From Nemertoderma westbladi (taxonomy: Eukaryota; Xenacoelomorpha; Nemertodermatida; Nemertodermatidae), in NCBI GenBank assembly GCA_032718475.1, contig JAUCBJ010007028.1:1-64000 (forward strand): a stretch of 64,000 nucleotides of DNA, written 5' to 3'. The translations under genes were made by a program, and so were the position numbers. The notes beneath the pieces were generated by a model. That model searched no databases. It had not been told where the DNA came from and saw only the letters and a list, made by a program, of their open reading frames with translations. Every line of letters begins with the position of its first letter. The first letter of the stretch is position 1. This document shows positions 1-9,960 of this stretch, piece by piece.

Positions 1-110
1 ACGACCCTTTTTAGACTGATTTCATACAGGGGGATCAGTATTGTTACGTTAGGCACGACCCCTTTTAGACTGATTCAGACAGGGAGATCAGTATTGTTAC
101 GCTAGGGCTG
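1..110. repeat. 54-bp tandem duplication at the outer edge of the left LTR-like repeat
   Basis: Bases 1-54 and 55-108 are two imperfect copies of one unit starting ACGACCC and carrying TAGACTGATT and GATCAGTATTGTTACG. The reverse complement of 9917-9958 holds one copy of the same sequence, so homology between the two long repeats runs past the TGTTAC that I take as the LTR start. The left copy may extend beyond the window. Confidence 0.75.
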
Positions 111-572
111 CAACCCACCTAGCTCGTATATAAACCATATATATCACACCGCGGCAAGTTACGGTATTTAGGACTGTTAGCAATAGTTAGGATTCGCTGC
201 GCGGGGATTGTTTTCCTGTGAGTTTGGTCTGTTACTGTAACTTTACATCTGCCATACCGGTTAGAGGACAGGTATCCTTTTGTCTAGTTCGTAGGCATTA
301 GACCCGCTCACGTACATAGAATAGACACCAGGCTCTGCTCCTCGCCAGTAGTAGTTTGTGTATTGTATCTGTTTGTTTAGATATCCTGGACTGGGATTTG
401 TTGTCAGATACTGTACGAGCCTGTTTCATTACTAGAGTCTTACAGTAAGATACATTGTTACTAGGATCTGGTAAGCGGTATACTACTGGACTTTACGGTT
501 AGAGATATTCTATAGCTTCATACTAGTAGATTTGTAGGCTGTAGGGTAGTCCCTTCCGTAGAGGACACAACA
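98..572 (+). repeat. LTR-like repeat of BEL/Pao copy 1, plus orientation
   Basis: This stretch is the reverse complement, with scattered mismatches, of 9436-9916. It starts TGTTACGCTAGG and ends GAGGACACAACA, fitting the TG...CA rule for LTRs. A TATA-like GTATATAAACC lies at 126-136, as in a U3 promoter. For an element coded on the minus strand the distal LTR should also be in minus orientation, but this one is in plus orientation. It may belong to a second, oppositely oriented insertion or mark an inversion. The limits are set by the TG/CA ends and are approximate. Confidence 0.65.
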
Positions 573-1061
573 CAGTAAGTAAGACTGTTTTCACCAATCA
601 AAATACAAACTATTTACAAAATACTTCTAAATCTACTGGTGGGGCCTAAAATATAAAATAATCACTATCTAATTATTGCATACTTAATATTGCAGGTATG
701 GTGTAAATACAATCTATCATACATACAAAATACAAATTTACCAATTAACTTTAGTGCATAAAATACAAAAAAAGGCTTTCGGTTATCAAGATAAGCAAAT
801 TAAACAAATTAGATCAAAACAACTTAGAACAAATAATTTCAAATCTTTCAATAAATCTTTATATATTGTTAATATACATAATAAATTTACCAAGTTAAAT
901 CAGTCTTATAGAATAAACATAATGCGCTAATAACTTCCAAATAAATCATAAAGTGTCCTCCTGACGAGCTAAAGTTTGTCCTGCTGGTCTAGATATCTTC
1001 ACCTGAGCACTGATCGCTAACGGTAGGCTTGCAAGCCTTCCTTTCTCCATCATCTCGCTCT

Positions 1062-1692
1062 CTACGCTTGTGTCCTTCTGGGCTCCTCAACACTTTCACT
1101 CCTCAACGCCTTCGCCCTTTTATACGTAATCGTTGACTTCGGTCTAGCTGGACTTGGGCTCCTACGTCGAGTTGCCTGCGGTTCTAGAATACCGGGAAAT
1201 GAACGCTTTCGTCCTTCATGGTAACGCAGACATTGGTGGTTTGGGCAACGCGCTAATATCGGCTCGGGGTTCTCCGGGTTCAAGCGCATAGGAATCACGT
1301 TGTCTTGCTCATGCGTACATCCTTCACATTTATAAAACAGTTTATAAATGGAGAACGCTTCCTAGTTTCCGGATCCGCTCCTCGAGCGCGTCTATAAAGA
1401 TCATATCTCTGTGTCTCGGGTCCTCGCAAACGTCACTGGCGTCGCATAACGCATCGTAGGGGTACAACGCTTTGAACTCCACGCGTAACTCCTCCGCTCT
1501 TATGTTATAAGCGTCCAATTGCTGTCGCGTAACGTTAGGATCTGCCTTGGACTTAGAGAGCTTGGCTGTATTCCTAGCCATACTCTCCACTCCAAACACA
1601 TTAAAGTTTTGGCCCCATATCGGTTGAAAGGCGCCTGGTGCTCCTATTCCTGCGTGAATCCCTGATAATAATGTTTCTACTAGAGGAAGCAC
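1062..1692 (-). other. Two short unrecognised minus-strand frames 3' of integrase
   Basis: Frames at 1692-1342 (116 codons) and 1298-1062 (78 codons) follow the truncated integrase. The first is rich in charged residues with a helical C-terminal half; the second is proline- and arginine-rich. I recognise neither. They could be the scrambled 3' end of the polyprotein, an accessory frame of the element, or chance. A palindromic AGGCTTGCAAGCCT that also occurs inside gag sits just upstream at 1025-1038. Confidence 0.3.
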
Positions 1693-1809
1693 AAACAGAG
1701 GTTAGATGTGAGGAGACTTAGAGTTTTGTTGGCTTTTGGCTCAACTTTGCTCTAAAACCCCTACCCATTTGCCTAATGACTTCGGGTTTGCGTGATTTCG
1801 CACTGGCTC

Positions 1810-2525
1810 CTAATCCAAAAAAAAAATGGATTTGACCAATCCACGTCTAGCGATAAATAGCCGTAAGGCTAGGATAAAGGCATTGGTGGTCAAATCTGTC
1901 ACACGCTCTATATGGACAGCTCTGCTGGCCATGCAAGTGAAGATTAATCCCCAACGTTTTACCTGTACCCTTCCGCGTTTCACGATTATAGGTCCAAAAC
2001 AGTCTATCCCCGTCTCAGTGAAAGGGGGTCTAAATGCCTGTACTCTCGCTAGTGGTAGTTCACCCATTTCTTGGTGTCCTATCCTCGCGTGCACCTTCTT
2101 ACAAATAATACAGTTCCGTGTTGTGTTACCGAACTCAGTGCCTTGCTAGGCCTAATCAGTACAAACCTCGATCATAAATGTGATAGGCAGTGATGTCTAC
2201 CCATGTGTTTGAGTTGTACATGTGCGTCCAGTATCATAGCGCGCTGTAATTCATGGTGTTGCGGTATGATGATAGGATACCTAAAGTCTAGTGCAAAGTC
2301 GATGTTTTGGAGTCTGGACTTGTGACAAAGTAATCCCTTATAAATAATCGGACTCCAACTCAAAATCGGTGAAGGCTTGATCTGTTTACCTTGGTTGATC
2401 GCTGTGAATTCTCGTGCGAAATATTGCAATTCATAATGTCTAATGATATCAACTTCACAATGACCAACTTCCTTTAAGGTAAGTCTTCTACGAAAGTCGC
2501 GTTTGCCTCTGGCATATTGTCTCAA
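1810..2525 (-). pseudogene. BEL/Pao integrase, truncated
   Basis: The piece at 2525-2172 matches the region before integrase, ending in a histidine-rich stretch with paired H residues typical of the HHCC zinc-binding domain. The piece at 2094-1810 is the start of the catalytic core, with the first catalytic Asp in GIDCFGP and the conserved RWGLIFTCMASRAVHIE block. The frame ends just after LVKSIF, where the second catalytic Asp (SDNGTNF in relatives) should follow, so the second Asp, the Glu and the C-terminal domain are missing. The two pieces are separated by a stop or frameshift near 2100-2170. It cannot encode an active integrase. Confidence 0.8.
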
Positions 2526-2594
2526 ACGTTTGAGCCATGCTAACTTGCAGCACGCGTCAGTCCATGATCTAGTTGGGTTTACTATCCTGTCAAC

Positions 2595-3540
2595 TTAAGT
2601 GTTAGTGACGTCATCAGGTAAGGTATAGTCATAGTGTAGACACTTGTCTGGACTTGGTAGGTCCATGGGCCTTCCGGTAGGTTTGTCTGAGTCCCCAAGT
2701 ATGTCAATCTCCACGGTCTTACCTTTACCGTCCGCATCTAGTGAGTTGACTGGCAGTAACGGTTTCAACTCTACAATGTTAGTGTGTTCCTGTGAGCCTG
2801 TAAGCTTCCTAACCTTAGTTACACGTTTACCGGTAGGTGGTAAGTCAAGTACTTTCTTTGAGTGGAGTGTGATTGCTGTGGCCACACCTTTGTTGTCCAA
2901 AGAAGTCAAATTCGGTAAGTTTCTAATTGTCCGCTCCAATGGGTCTTCTGCTGGAGTGTCTAGTAGACAGTCTGGTGAAACGTCCGGTGAACAGTCTGGT
3001 GAGACGTCCGGTGAGACATAGCTTGGAACATCCAGCGAAATGTCTTGTCGTTGGTCCCAAAGAGAGTCAAGCGTAGTTTCTGTCAGAAAGTCTGGTCTAA
3101 AGTCTGGTCTAAAGTCTGGTGGACAGTCTGTCGAGATGTCTGGTGGAAAGTCTGGTGAGACGTCCGGTAGACAATCTGTCGAGAGTTTCATAAAACAATT
3201 TGGTGAGCAATCCGGACAACAATCTGGTGTCGCTTCTGGTGAATAATCTGGCGAGTAATCTGGTGAACAATCCAGCGAAAAGTTTGGTGAAATCTCCCGC
3301 GGAACATCCGGTGAAAGATTCGTACGAGCGTCTGGTCGAGATTCTGGTGAGACTTCTGGCGTAATGTCAGGTCTAGTGTCCTGTTCATTAGATTTCGTCT
3401 GTCCTTGTTTCCTCTTGACCTTGGCGTTGGCTTTTGCTTTAGATTTGACAACCTTGTCGATTTTTATCTCGGCACCCTCTGGTATGGTATTGGTTGTCGC
3501 ATCGAATAACGGTGGCCATTTGTCTGATGTTTGCTGTTGG
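2595..3540 (-). pseudogene. Repetitive linker between RNase H and integrase of BEL copy 1
   Basis: On the minus strand two overlapping frames (3451-3188 and 3191-2595) continue from RNase H toward integrase. The first half is a run of Ser-Pro-Asp-X tetrapeptides; the second half is ordinary charged sequence with no motif I recognise. The frame change near 3190 falls within the repeats, as expected from slippage. BEL polyproteins usually have a short linker here, so the expansion is specific to this lineage or copy. Confidence 0.55.
2955..3365. repeat. 12-bp coding minisatellite (SPDX tetrapeptides)
   Basis: The plus strand repeats TCTGGTGAAACG / TCCGGTGAACAG with drift for about 400 bp. The minus strand reads this as Ser-Pro-Asp-Val / Ser-Pro-Asp-Cys tetrapeptides, later degenerating to Pro-Asp-Phe and Gln-rich variants in another frame. 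The period is a multiple of three, so unit gain or loss keeps the frame. Confidence 0.8.
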
Positions 3541-4091
3541 AAATCGGGTCATCTAAACCAAAAGGATTTATTGTCCGGTTTACAAAAGTCAAGCAGTTGC
3601 ATCCCCCATGACGCGATGTCAGCTGGGTTCAGCATCCCTGGACAGTGACGCCAATCTTGTTTGAGCGACCGGTCTAATATTTCAGGCTTCGTTGTTTATG
3701 TGCCAAAGTACCAACGTCGCATCCGTCCAATATGTGACCTTCAAGTTAGCCTCCAGCTCGCGTTAAACTAGACTGACAATATCGATGGATATCGTCCTGG
3801 CTTGCAGCTCTCCACGAGGTACAGTCATATACTTCAACGGCATTGTTCTAGCCCTTGAAGTAACGAGAGACACTTCGTAGCTGTCCGATGTCATTTGTCG
3901 TCTAAGGTATAAAGTAACCCCCAATCCATCCTTGCTAGCGTTACTAAAGCTGTGAAGCTCTAAATCGGCAGGAAAGGTGGTCTGCAAAGGAAAGTATACC
4001 CTTGGTATGTTATAGTCTTGTAGGAACGTCAGTTGGGCTTCCCAGTCCCTCCATTGCTCAGCTAAATTTTCTGGGATGGGGTTGTCCCATT
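3540..4091 (-). pseudogene. BEL/Pao RNase H, frameshifted
   Basis: The minus strand reads GLEWDNPIPENL, then PRVYFP and HSFSNASKDGLG, the start of a BEL/Pao RNase H. The first catalytic Asp of the usual FSDAS motif is replaced by Asn. VPRGELQA holds the expected Glu and TYWTDATLVL the next Asp. HCPGMLNPADIAS, with the last Asp, is in another frame, so there is at least one frameshift and there are stops near 3690-3770. The domain joins directly to the connector at 4092; nothing between them resembles reverse transcriptase. Confidence 0.85.
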
Positions 4092-4990
4092 CTAGTCCAG
4101 CTTGTCAAATGCTGCGGAGTATGATGAGTCATCCACAGCAACAACCCTTTGGTCTTCAGTAGTCAATACAACCTGGTTTACTGCAAGTAGTTGTAAGTCA
4201 GAGGTCCGTGTGGTTGTGTCCAAATCAGTTACGTCAGTATCAGTTACGTCTGCGCTAGCGACGCAAGTCTGTCGTAGTGCAGTCTGTACAATTGGACCAC
4301 AGGAGTGTGAAGGAGAATTATCTATAGTGTTAGTTAATAAACTACACGTACTCAAAATGTCGTCCTCCTGGTCACTTACATCTAGGGAACGTATTGGTGC
4401 TCTAGTATACCAACCTATGGGAGTTCTACATGCGTAGGGGTTGCCCGCTGCAATAACAGATGGGCGTGTCTCCCATACCTGATGTAAGTTAAACTGGTCT
4501 GTCCCAATCAACATCGCGATTGAGCGATAGTTAACAGGACATTCCGGTATTCCAAGGTGTCGGAAATACTTACGATCTTCCGGTGATTGCTCTGGCACAG
4601 GGCCGAGCAAGTTACTAAAGTCCTTCGTAGCTGCAAAGGTCAAATTTCTTACCGGAAGTAATGAGCGTTCCTCCTTGCTGTGTTCCGCTTTGGAAAGAAG
4701 AGTATCTAAAGTTAGTTTTACTCTCGTCACTGGAATCGCTCTCTTACCATCTTACTGCTCAGTATACTGTAAGCAGCATGCATGGTAAGAGAGCGATTCC
4801 AGTGACGAGAGTAAAACTAACTTTAGACACTCTTCTTTCCAAAGCGGAACACAGCAAGGAGGAGCGCTCACCTTGACTCATGTCCGTAACCACATCGGCT
4901 ACTTGTTCGTCGACATAACTATGCGATGATGCAGAGTCTAAGATAGTGTATATATGCTTGCTCCCTCAGGTTCCGGTAATCTTTATAGGA
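4092..4990 (-). pseudogene. BEL/Pao protease and connector
   Basis: At about 4990-4870 the minus strand reads IYTILDSASSHSYV, the BEL-type aspartic protease active site with Ala replacing Gly in the usual DSG, after an in-frame stop. The 88-bp inverted duplication follows, then an open frame (4730-4092, 212 codons) with IAMLIGTDQF and TPIGWYTRAP, typical of the segment between protease and reverse transcriptase. The frame stops at 4092 and RNase H follows in another frame. The element therefore kept both ends of pol but lost the reverse-transcriptase core. Confidence 0.75.
4663..4868. repeat. 88-bp inverted duplication (palindrome) inside protease
   Basis: Bases 4663-4750 and 4782-4868 are near-perfect reverse complements with a 31-bp spacer. 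Both strands therefore encode the same short peptide. The spacer carries a smaller inverted pair (CTGCT...AGCAG). The arms consist of the element's own coding sequence, so one arm is a duplicated, inverted copy. Confidence 0.92.
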
Positions 4991-5188
4991 ATCACGCTAA
5001 ACCCTTTTCAATTGGTTCTGTGTGAGGAGTGTTATCGATGGTTGTTCCTACCCGCATGCACGTAGAAAGTGTCGTCTTCCTACTCGTCCTCGTCCGATGA
5101 TCCTGACTGATTCATACAGTCCGTATAAAACGTACGGATCTTATATAGTGCGTTGCATCTAGCCGCTTTATCTGGATGCTCTTGTCAA

Positions 5189-5395
5189 AAGCATTTGGTC
5201 AGAGTATGACTGGTCATGTGAAGTAACGCGGCATGGTTATGTCCACACTGAGGACATGTATTGTCGCTCGGGCAATCCTTCCGGACGTGTCCTGGCTTCG
5301 TACATCTCCAACAAGAATCCAAAGATTGAATTTGAAGTCTTCTTTCTTCGACTCCTAACTCCCTAAAAGCGCAACATCCACGAAGTTTATGTCTG
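5189..5395 (-). pseudogene. BEL/Pao gag zinc knuckles
   Basis: The minus strand reads CWRCTKPGHVRKDC, a CX2CX4HX4C knuckle, followed by CPQCGHNHAALLH, the second cysteine cluster characteristic of BEL/Pao gag. A stop falls after LTKCF at about 5189. The knuckles bind element RNA in the family. The frame is open upstream to about 5395, but the link to the DUF1759 frame is broken. Confidence 0.85.
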
Positions 5396-5724
5396 CTATG
5401 GTTTCTGCCGTTCCGCTCGCAGTATTAGCATCCCACAAAGTCCGCCGGCAACTGTTGTCGTGGCTGCGTGTTGCCGATAGGCGTCAGAACTTTAGAAGTC
5501 TCAGTAGGGGTGGCATAGGTAACTGCTTTCGCGTTCGTCGGAAATGGTTTAGTCCGAGTCGGCGCAGAAATAGCTATCCCTTCCGCCGCGATATGGTGAT
5601 CAGTGTAATTCGATCAAGTCTCTATGACGGCCTCCTGCGAAATCAGTTGGTAGACGTCGGTGAGTTTCAAGAGCCCGCTGGCTTCTTCACGCTGATACTC
5701 GATGCGTTGCCATTCTCGTTGAAG

Positions 5725-6486
5725 TCAATGATTAAGTCTACCGATTATCCTGATGAGAACCGTCGGTGCGTTAGCGTATTCAAGTTGTCCAATGGACCGT
5801 AAAGTCCCTATAGCGTTCTTGATTTCGTCTGTGAGTCGTAGAAGGTCGATTGGTTTCGAAATGCTGCCTCCGCTGCAGAGGCCTTCGTTAATAGATTTAG
5901 CCATGGCCACGTTACCGCCGTAAATAGAATACAAACGGTCATACGCCAACTCAAAGGCATCTGGAACACCAATAAAGGTTTCCGCTAATCGTTTCGGCTC
6001 ACCAGACAGGACGTGGAGCAAGTAATTAAACTTCTCCATTGAGGTGAAAGCACACTTAGCAATCTGGGACTCTACGTAGTCTACCAATGTACGCCAGTGT
6101 TTTGCGTTGCCAGAGAACTTTGGCGGTTGTTGTGCCGGTAATCCGTGTCTAGCCGCAAACTTCGCAATCTCGCTAACCAAATCTAGCTGTCCGCGTCCCT
6201 GTTCGTTTGCATCGTCCATTCATTCCCTTTTGCGCGTTATCCGTCGGTAGGAAATATTAACGGGATCTTCATCTCAATGGTTCGGAGTCTGTCTAGTCTC
6301 CTGTTCTCTCCTTGGTGGTTGATGTTGTTCAGGTTGTTCTAACTCCACGCTGGTTCGTGATCGAACCGACGGTTGCGCTTCGAGTCGCTCTTCTATCTGA
6401 GCTAGTCGGTCCATTACAGGTTGTATTATTTCGGCGAGTCTGTTGGTGCTAATCGTCTCAGTCGGTTCCAACGTGGGTTTTTGCAA
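5725..6486 (-). pseudogene. BEL/Pao gag, DUF1759-type capsid region
   Basis: A 164-codon minus frame (6219-5725) reads PPKFSGNAKHWRTLVDYVES and LSGEPKRLAE, the hallmark of the DUF1759 gag domain of BEL/Pao elements. Upstream, a 70-codon frame (6486-6274) has a coiled-coil-like segment and a Gln/Arg-rich tail. Compare BEL copy 2 at 36552, where the same domain starts KFNGDEMKWLPFNEYY. The frame breaks before the zinc knuckles. Confidence 0.85.
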
Positions 6487-6708
6487 AGATGTTTCTTGTG
6501 GAGGATTGTCAATGTATGGATTTGTCGATCTCTCCTCTCATTTGTAATCCGCTGCCGCTGCCCATCCAGTTTGGAATATTTCCCGTTCCGTCGACTCCGA
6601 GTCACTGGATGAATTGCTGTCGTCCGGATAAGGTGGTTGGCGGGTTTGCGTCCGGCGTATTATTCTTGGTCGAGTTCGTTGTGGTCTGGGATCTACGGCT
6701 CTCCATTG

Positions 6709-6850
6709 TTCGGTAGGCTCGCAAGCCTTCCACGTAGTCGTAGGTCTCGTTGAACTCGGTTCAATCCTGTGGGTACTACCAACATCCGTCGTCCTTCATT
6801 GTTCGGTAGGCTCGCAAGCCTTCCACAAAGTCGTAGGTCTCGATAAACAT
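6709..6850. repeat. 92-bp partial tandem duplication with a palindromic core
   Basis: The sequence from 6709 recurs from 6801; both copies begin GTTCGGTAGGCTCGCAAGCC and the second copy is cut short near 6850. On the minus strand both encode the peptide LRGRLASLPNN or a close variant. The palindromic core also occurs singly at 1025 and 7862. Confidence 0.85.
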
Positions 6851-6999
6851 TGGGTGAGAGGTCTAGTAAAAACATCAGAGTTAAGTGCTACTGTAGGTTT
6901 ATAAATGACTGGGTTCGCGCAGCACGTCACAGGTTTAACTTGTAATGGTTTACTCACCTGTTTTACCGTCATAAACGCAGGTTCGTCTCTCTCTACAAG

Positions 7000-8594
7000 T
7001 TAACTACGGCTTACAGTAGGTGGACTACTTATCTTACCTGCGAGAATCGGCGATGAAGTCGCTCGTGGCTGCGGAATTGATTCCGACATAACAAACCTAT
7101 TACCTTGCACGGGTAATATTTCCTTCGGTTTTGCAACCATAACCGGTTTTACTGGAGTCATGGGTTTGAGCATAGGAATAACTTGGGGAAAATGTTGACA
7201 GTAATCCTCGACGAACTCCTCTCCTCGATCTATCGCTCCCACACTTCCTTCCTCGATTCGCTTCTGAATTCCGCAATATCGAGTCTCCATGCGATCCAGG
7301 GCAGACAAGTCATGTCCAGCTCGAGACCTTATAGATCTATATCTTGCGTCGAGTTTGAGGTACTCTTGCGCGTTCGCCGCCTTGCGCGATCTGCAATTTA
7401 GTTCGAACTAGAACTGCATCTCTCTCTCGCGTCGGTTTGCCTCCTGTTGTTGTGCCGCTAATTCTGCTTCCTGAATGGCTAAACGTGATTTTATTTGCCG
7501 TGCCTCCAACTGAGCACGAGCGTCAGATGCCGCTTTCTTCCGCGCTAACTCATCAGCTGCTGCCTGTTGTGCTGCTGCCTCCGCGGCCGCTTCTTGCGCC
7601 AAGTCCTCCTCCAGTCTCCGCATTTCCGAGGCTTTGAATTCGGCTTGAGCCTGGAGTTTTGCAATTCTTGCTTCATCCTCTCTGCGTTGTTTCTCTCCCT
7701 GGATGGCGATCTGTGCCATCTGCCATTGCGCTTTTTCCTCGGCGACTTGTTGTCGGCGTGCGACATCCTGTTGTTTGTGAGTAATTACAGACGCTGTTCT
7801 ACTAACGTCGCCAACGTCGCTCCGCACACTAACAAATGATCTATCTAGTGGTGGATTTTGGTAGGCTTGCGAGCCTTCCGTAGTAAGAACTTCTGTTGTC
7901 TCTCGCGGTTCGACTTCCAGTTCTTCGATCAGTACGCCGTTTCTGCGAAGAAAATTGGTGAGCGTCTCCAACCTCCCGTCTAGGCAATAAAGTTCTACTT
8001 CCTCTTTGGGTTGTAACAATGCATCCGAAACTGACTCACCTAGCAGTTGGTCGAACTGCTCCTGTTGAGCCAATCTTATTACTGAATTAAACTGGATAAG
8101 GCTTTCTCTCGCACTTACCAACTTATCTATTATCTTTACCTGAGTAAAGTTGTCGCCACGCAACTCTGCAAGTTCGTGTAAACCTTTAAGTTTGTTTATG
8201 GAGGCATGTACCCTACTTTCTATCCTTACCTGTAAGGTGTAGAACTCGTATCTCGACATCGGGGTGGTTAACTCGCGTAAAACGCGAAAACCTTCTCCGA
8301 GGTTTCGAGTAATCTGGGCCATGTGTCCTCCTATACTTCTAATGACATTTTCTTGGCTTCCCGCCAAGCTTACCATGATGACCTGGTCTGCGGGACTGTA
8401 AGTAAATCTTCGATCTTACTGTCGCCACGCATTGCGGCTTCCGGTATTTCTGTTCCGGGTACCGGCGACGCACGCGGTGTGACATTGGTGGAATCTCGGG
8501 TTCTCCTTCTCGGTTCGTCTACTGTCGATCTGTTTGGATTGCACGAGTCATAGTCGGTAGGCGGGTATCGAGTCGAATGGGGTGTGTCACTCAT
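7000..8594 (-). pseudogene. BEL/Pao gag N-terminal coiled-coil region
   Basis: A first frame starts at the ATG at 8594 and runs to 8370. It is joined by a one-base shift near 8376 to a 322-codon frame (8376-7408) in which PADQVIMVSLAG is continuous with the first. The long frame is helical and rich in Ala, Gln and Glu (about residues 195-320), a clear coiled-coil prediction by eye. A third frame (7308-7000) continues after a stop. Such N-terminal coiled coils precede DUF1759 in this family; BEL copy 2 has one at about 36130-36330. Confidence 0.6.
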
Positions 8595-9435
8595 GTCTTA
8601 TTATACACGTCAAGTACGGGTAATAAAATGTCAAAGTATCGGAATGTCGAAATGTCAAACTTACCTTGGTATATATATAGCATATATATACCCTAACCGG
8701 CACAAATAAAACTAACAAAGTATATATTAAAATATGTAATAATCTAGCCTACAGGCTAAATTTGTACGAATAAGTGAGAAAACGGTATACATTACCAAAA
8801 TGTAGATCAACAAGTACAAATAATAGGCAAAACAGCAACGTCTAACGGGAAAATAAGTACCAACAACACTACTAATTAGACAGTGAAACCCACAAATTTT
8901 GAGTACTACTGTGCTCTTAAGTTTGAACGACACGAGTCGTAAAACTTACGCTCCTTTGATCTTCCAGTCGTGCAAATTCCCAAATACAAACCGGACGTGG
9001 TTGTTTCGTTTTTCGGCATCGCGGACGAATTTTGTGTCTCCCAAACTTGCGAAAAGCGGTCTAATCCTCAAAGCGGTACAGAAATGAGTCCTTGAGTCCT
9101 GAAAAGCCGAAGGTGAGAGTTTTACTTCTACTCTACGAAAAATCTTCCTAGGTACCGATGCAACTTGGTCTTTAAACCCTATGTACCTTTTCAAGTACCG
9201 AAAAGTAACACCGCACACACACGGCGTAAAACAAATTGCTACAAACTAACTATTGGCTAGTCAAATATTAAATACAAAATAACTAGCTACCCTAAAAGCC
9301 TACTGAAGCAGGGGATGTTCTACAAATTACTAATTTTACTAATTTTAAATTTTAAATATCTCCTACCTTTACAATAGCTAACAATATATTTATCATTTGC
9401 AAATCGCAACTTGCAAATTAAGCAATAAATATACC
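8595..9435 (-). other. Leader between right LTR and gag of BEL copy 1
   Basis: About 840 bp of AT-rich sequence holding only short frames, none recognisable. It should contain the primer-binding site next to 9436. On the minus strand the bases after the LTR read GTGAGGTATATTTATTGC, which I could not match to a tRNA 3' end. Confidence 0.5.
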
Positions 9436-9916
9436 TCACTGTTGTATCCTCTACAGTAGGGACTATCCTACGGCCTACAAGTCTACTAATATGAAGCTAT
9501 AGAATATATCTAACCGTAAAGTCCAGTAGTATACCGCTTACCAGATCCTAGTAACGATGTATCTTACTGTAAGATCTAGTAATGAAACGGGCTCATACAG
9601 TATCTGACAACAAATCCCAGTCCAGGGTATCTAAACAAACAGATACAATACACAAACTACTACTGGCGAGGAGCAGAGCCTAGTGTCTATTCTATGTACG
9701 TGAGCGGGTCTAATGCCTACAAACTAGACAAAAGGAAACCTGTCCTCTAACCGGTATGGCAGATGTACAGTTACAGTAACAGACCAAACTCACGGGAAAA
9801 CAATCCCCACGCAGCGAATTCTAACTATCGTTGACAGTCCTAAATACCGTAACTTGCCGCGGTGTGATTTATATGGTTTATATATGGGCTAAGTGGGTTA
9901 CAGACCTAGTGTAACA
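9436..9916 (-). repeat. LTR-like repeat of BEL/Pao copy 1, minus orientation (5' LTR)
   Basis: Read on the minus strand it starts TGTTACACTAGG and ends GAGGATACAACA, with a TATA-like CCCATATATAAACC near 9888-9875. It precedes gag in the element's direction and so fits the 5' LTR. Its partner at 98-572 lies in the opposite orientation. Homology continues outward to about 9958. Confidence 0.7.
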
Positions 9917-9960
9917 AGACTGATCCCCATCCTAAATCAGTCTAAAGAGGGTCGTGCCCA

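Larger units (their letters stand above)
573..9435 (-). mobile_element. BEL/Pao LTR retrotransposon, copy 1, internal region (decayed)
   Basis: Minus-strand pieces occur in BEL/Pao order: coiled-coil N-terminal gag (8594-7000), DUF1759-type gag (6219-5725), zinc knuckles (about 5340-5189), aspartic protease (about 4990-4870), connector (4730-4092), RNase H (4091-3540), a repetitive linker (3451-2595) and integrase (2525-1810). Frameshifts, stops, an inverted duplication and complete absence of the reverse-transcriptase palm show that the copy is dead. Bases 573-1061, beyond the 3' end, are AT-rich with no gene. BEL/Pao elements are known from animals only, which helps place the window. Confidence 0.85.
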
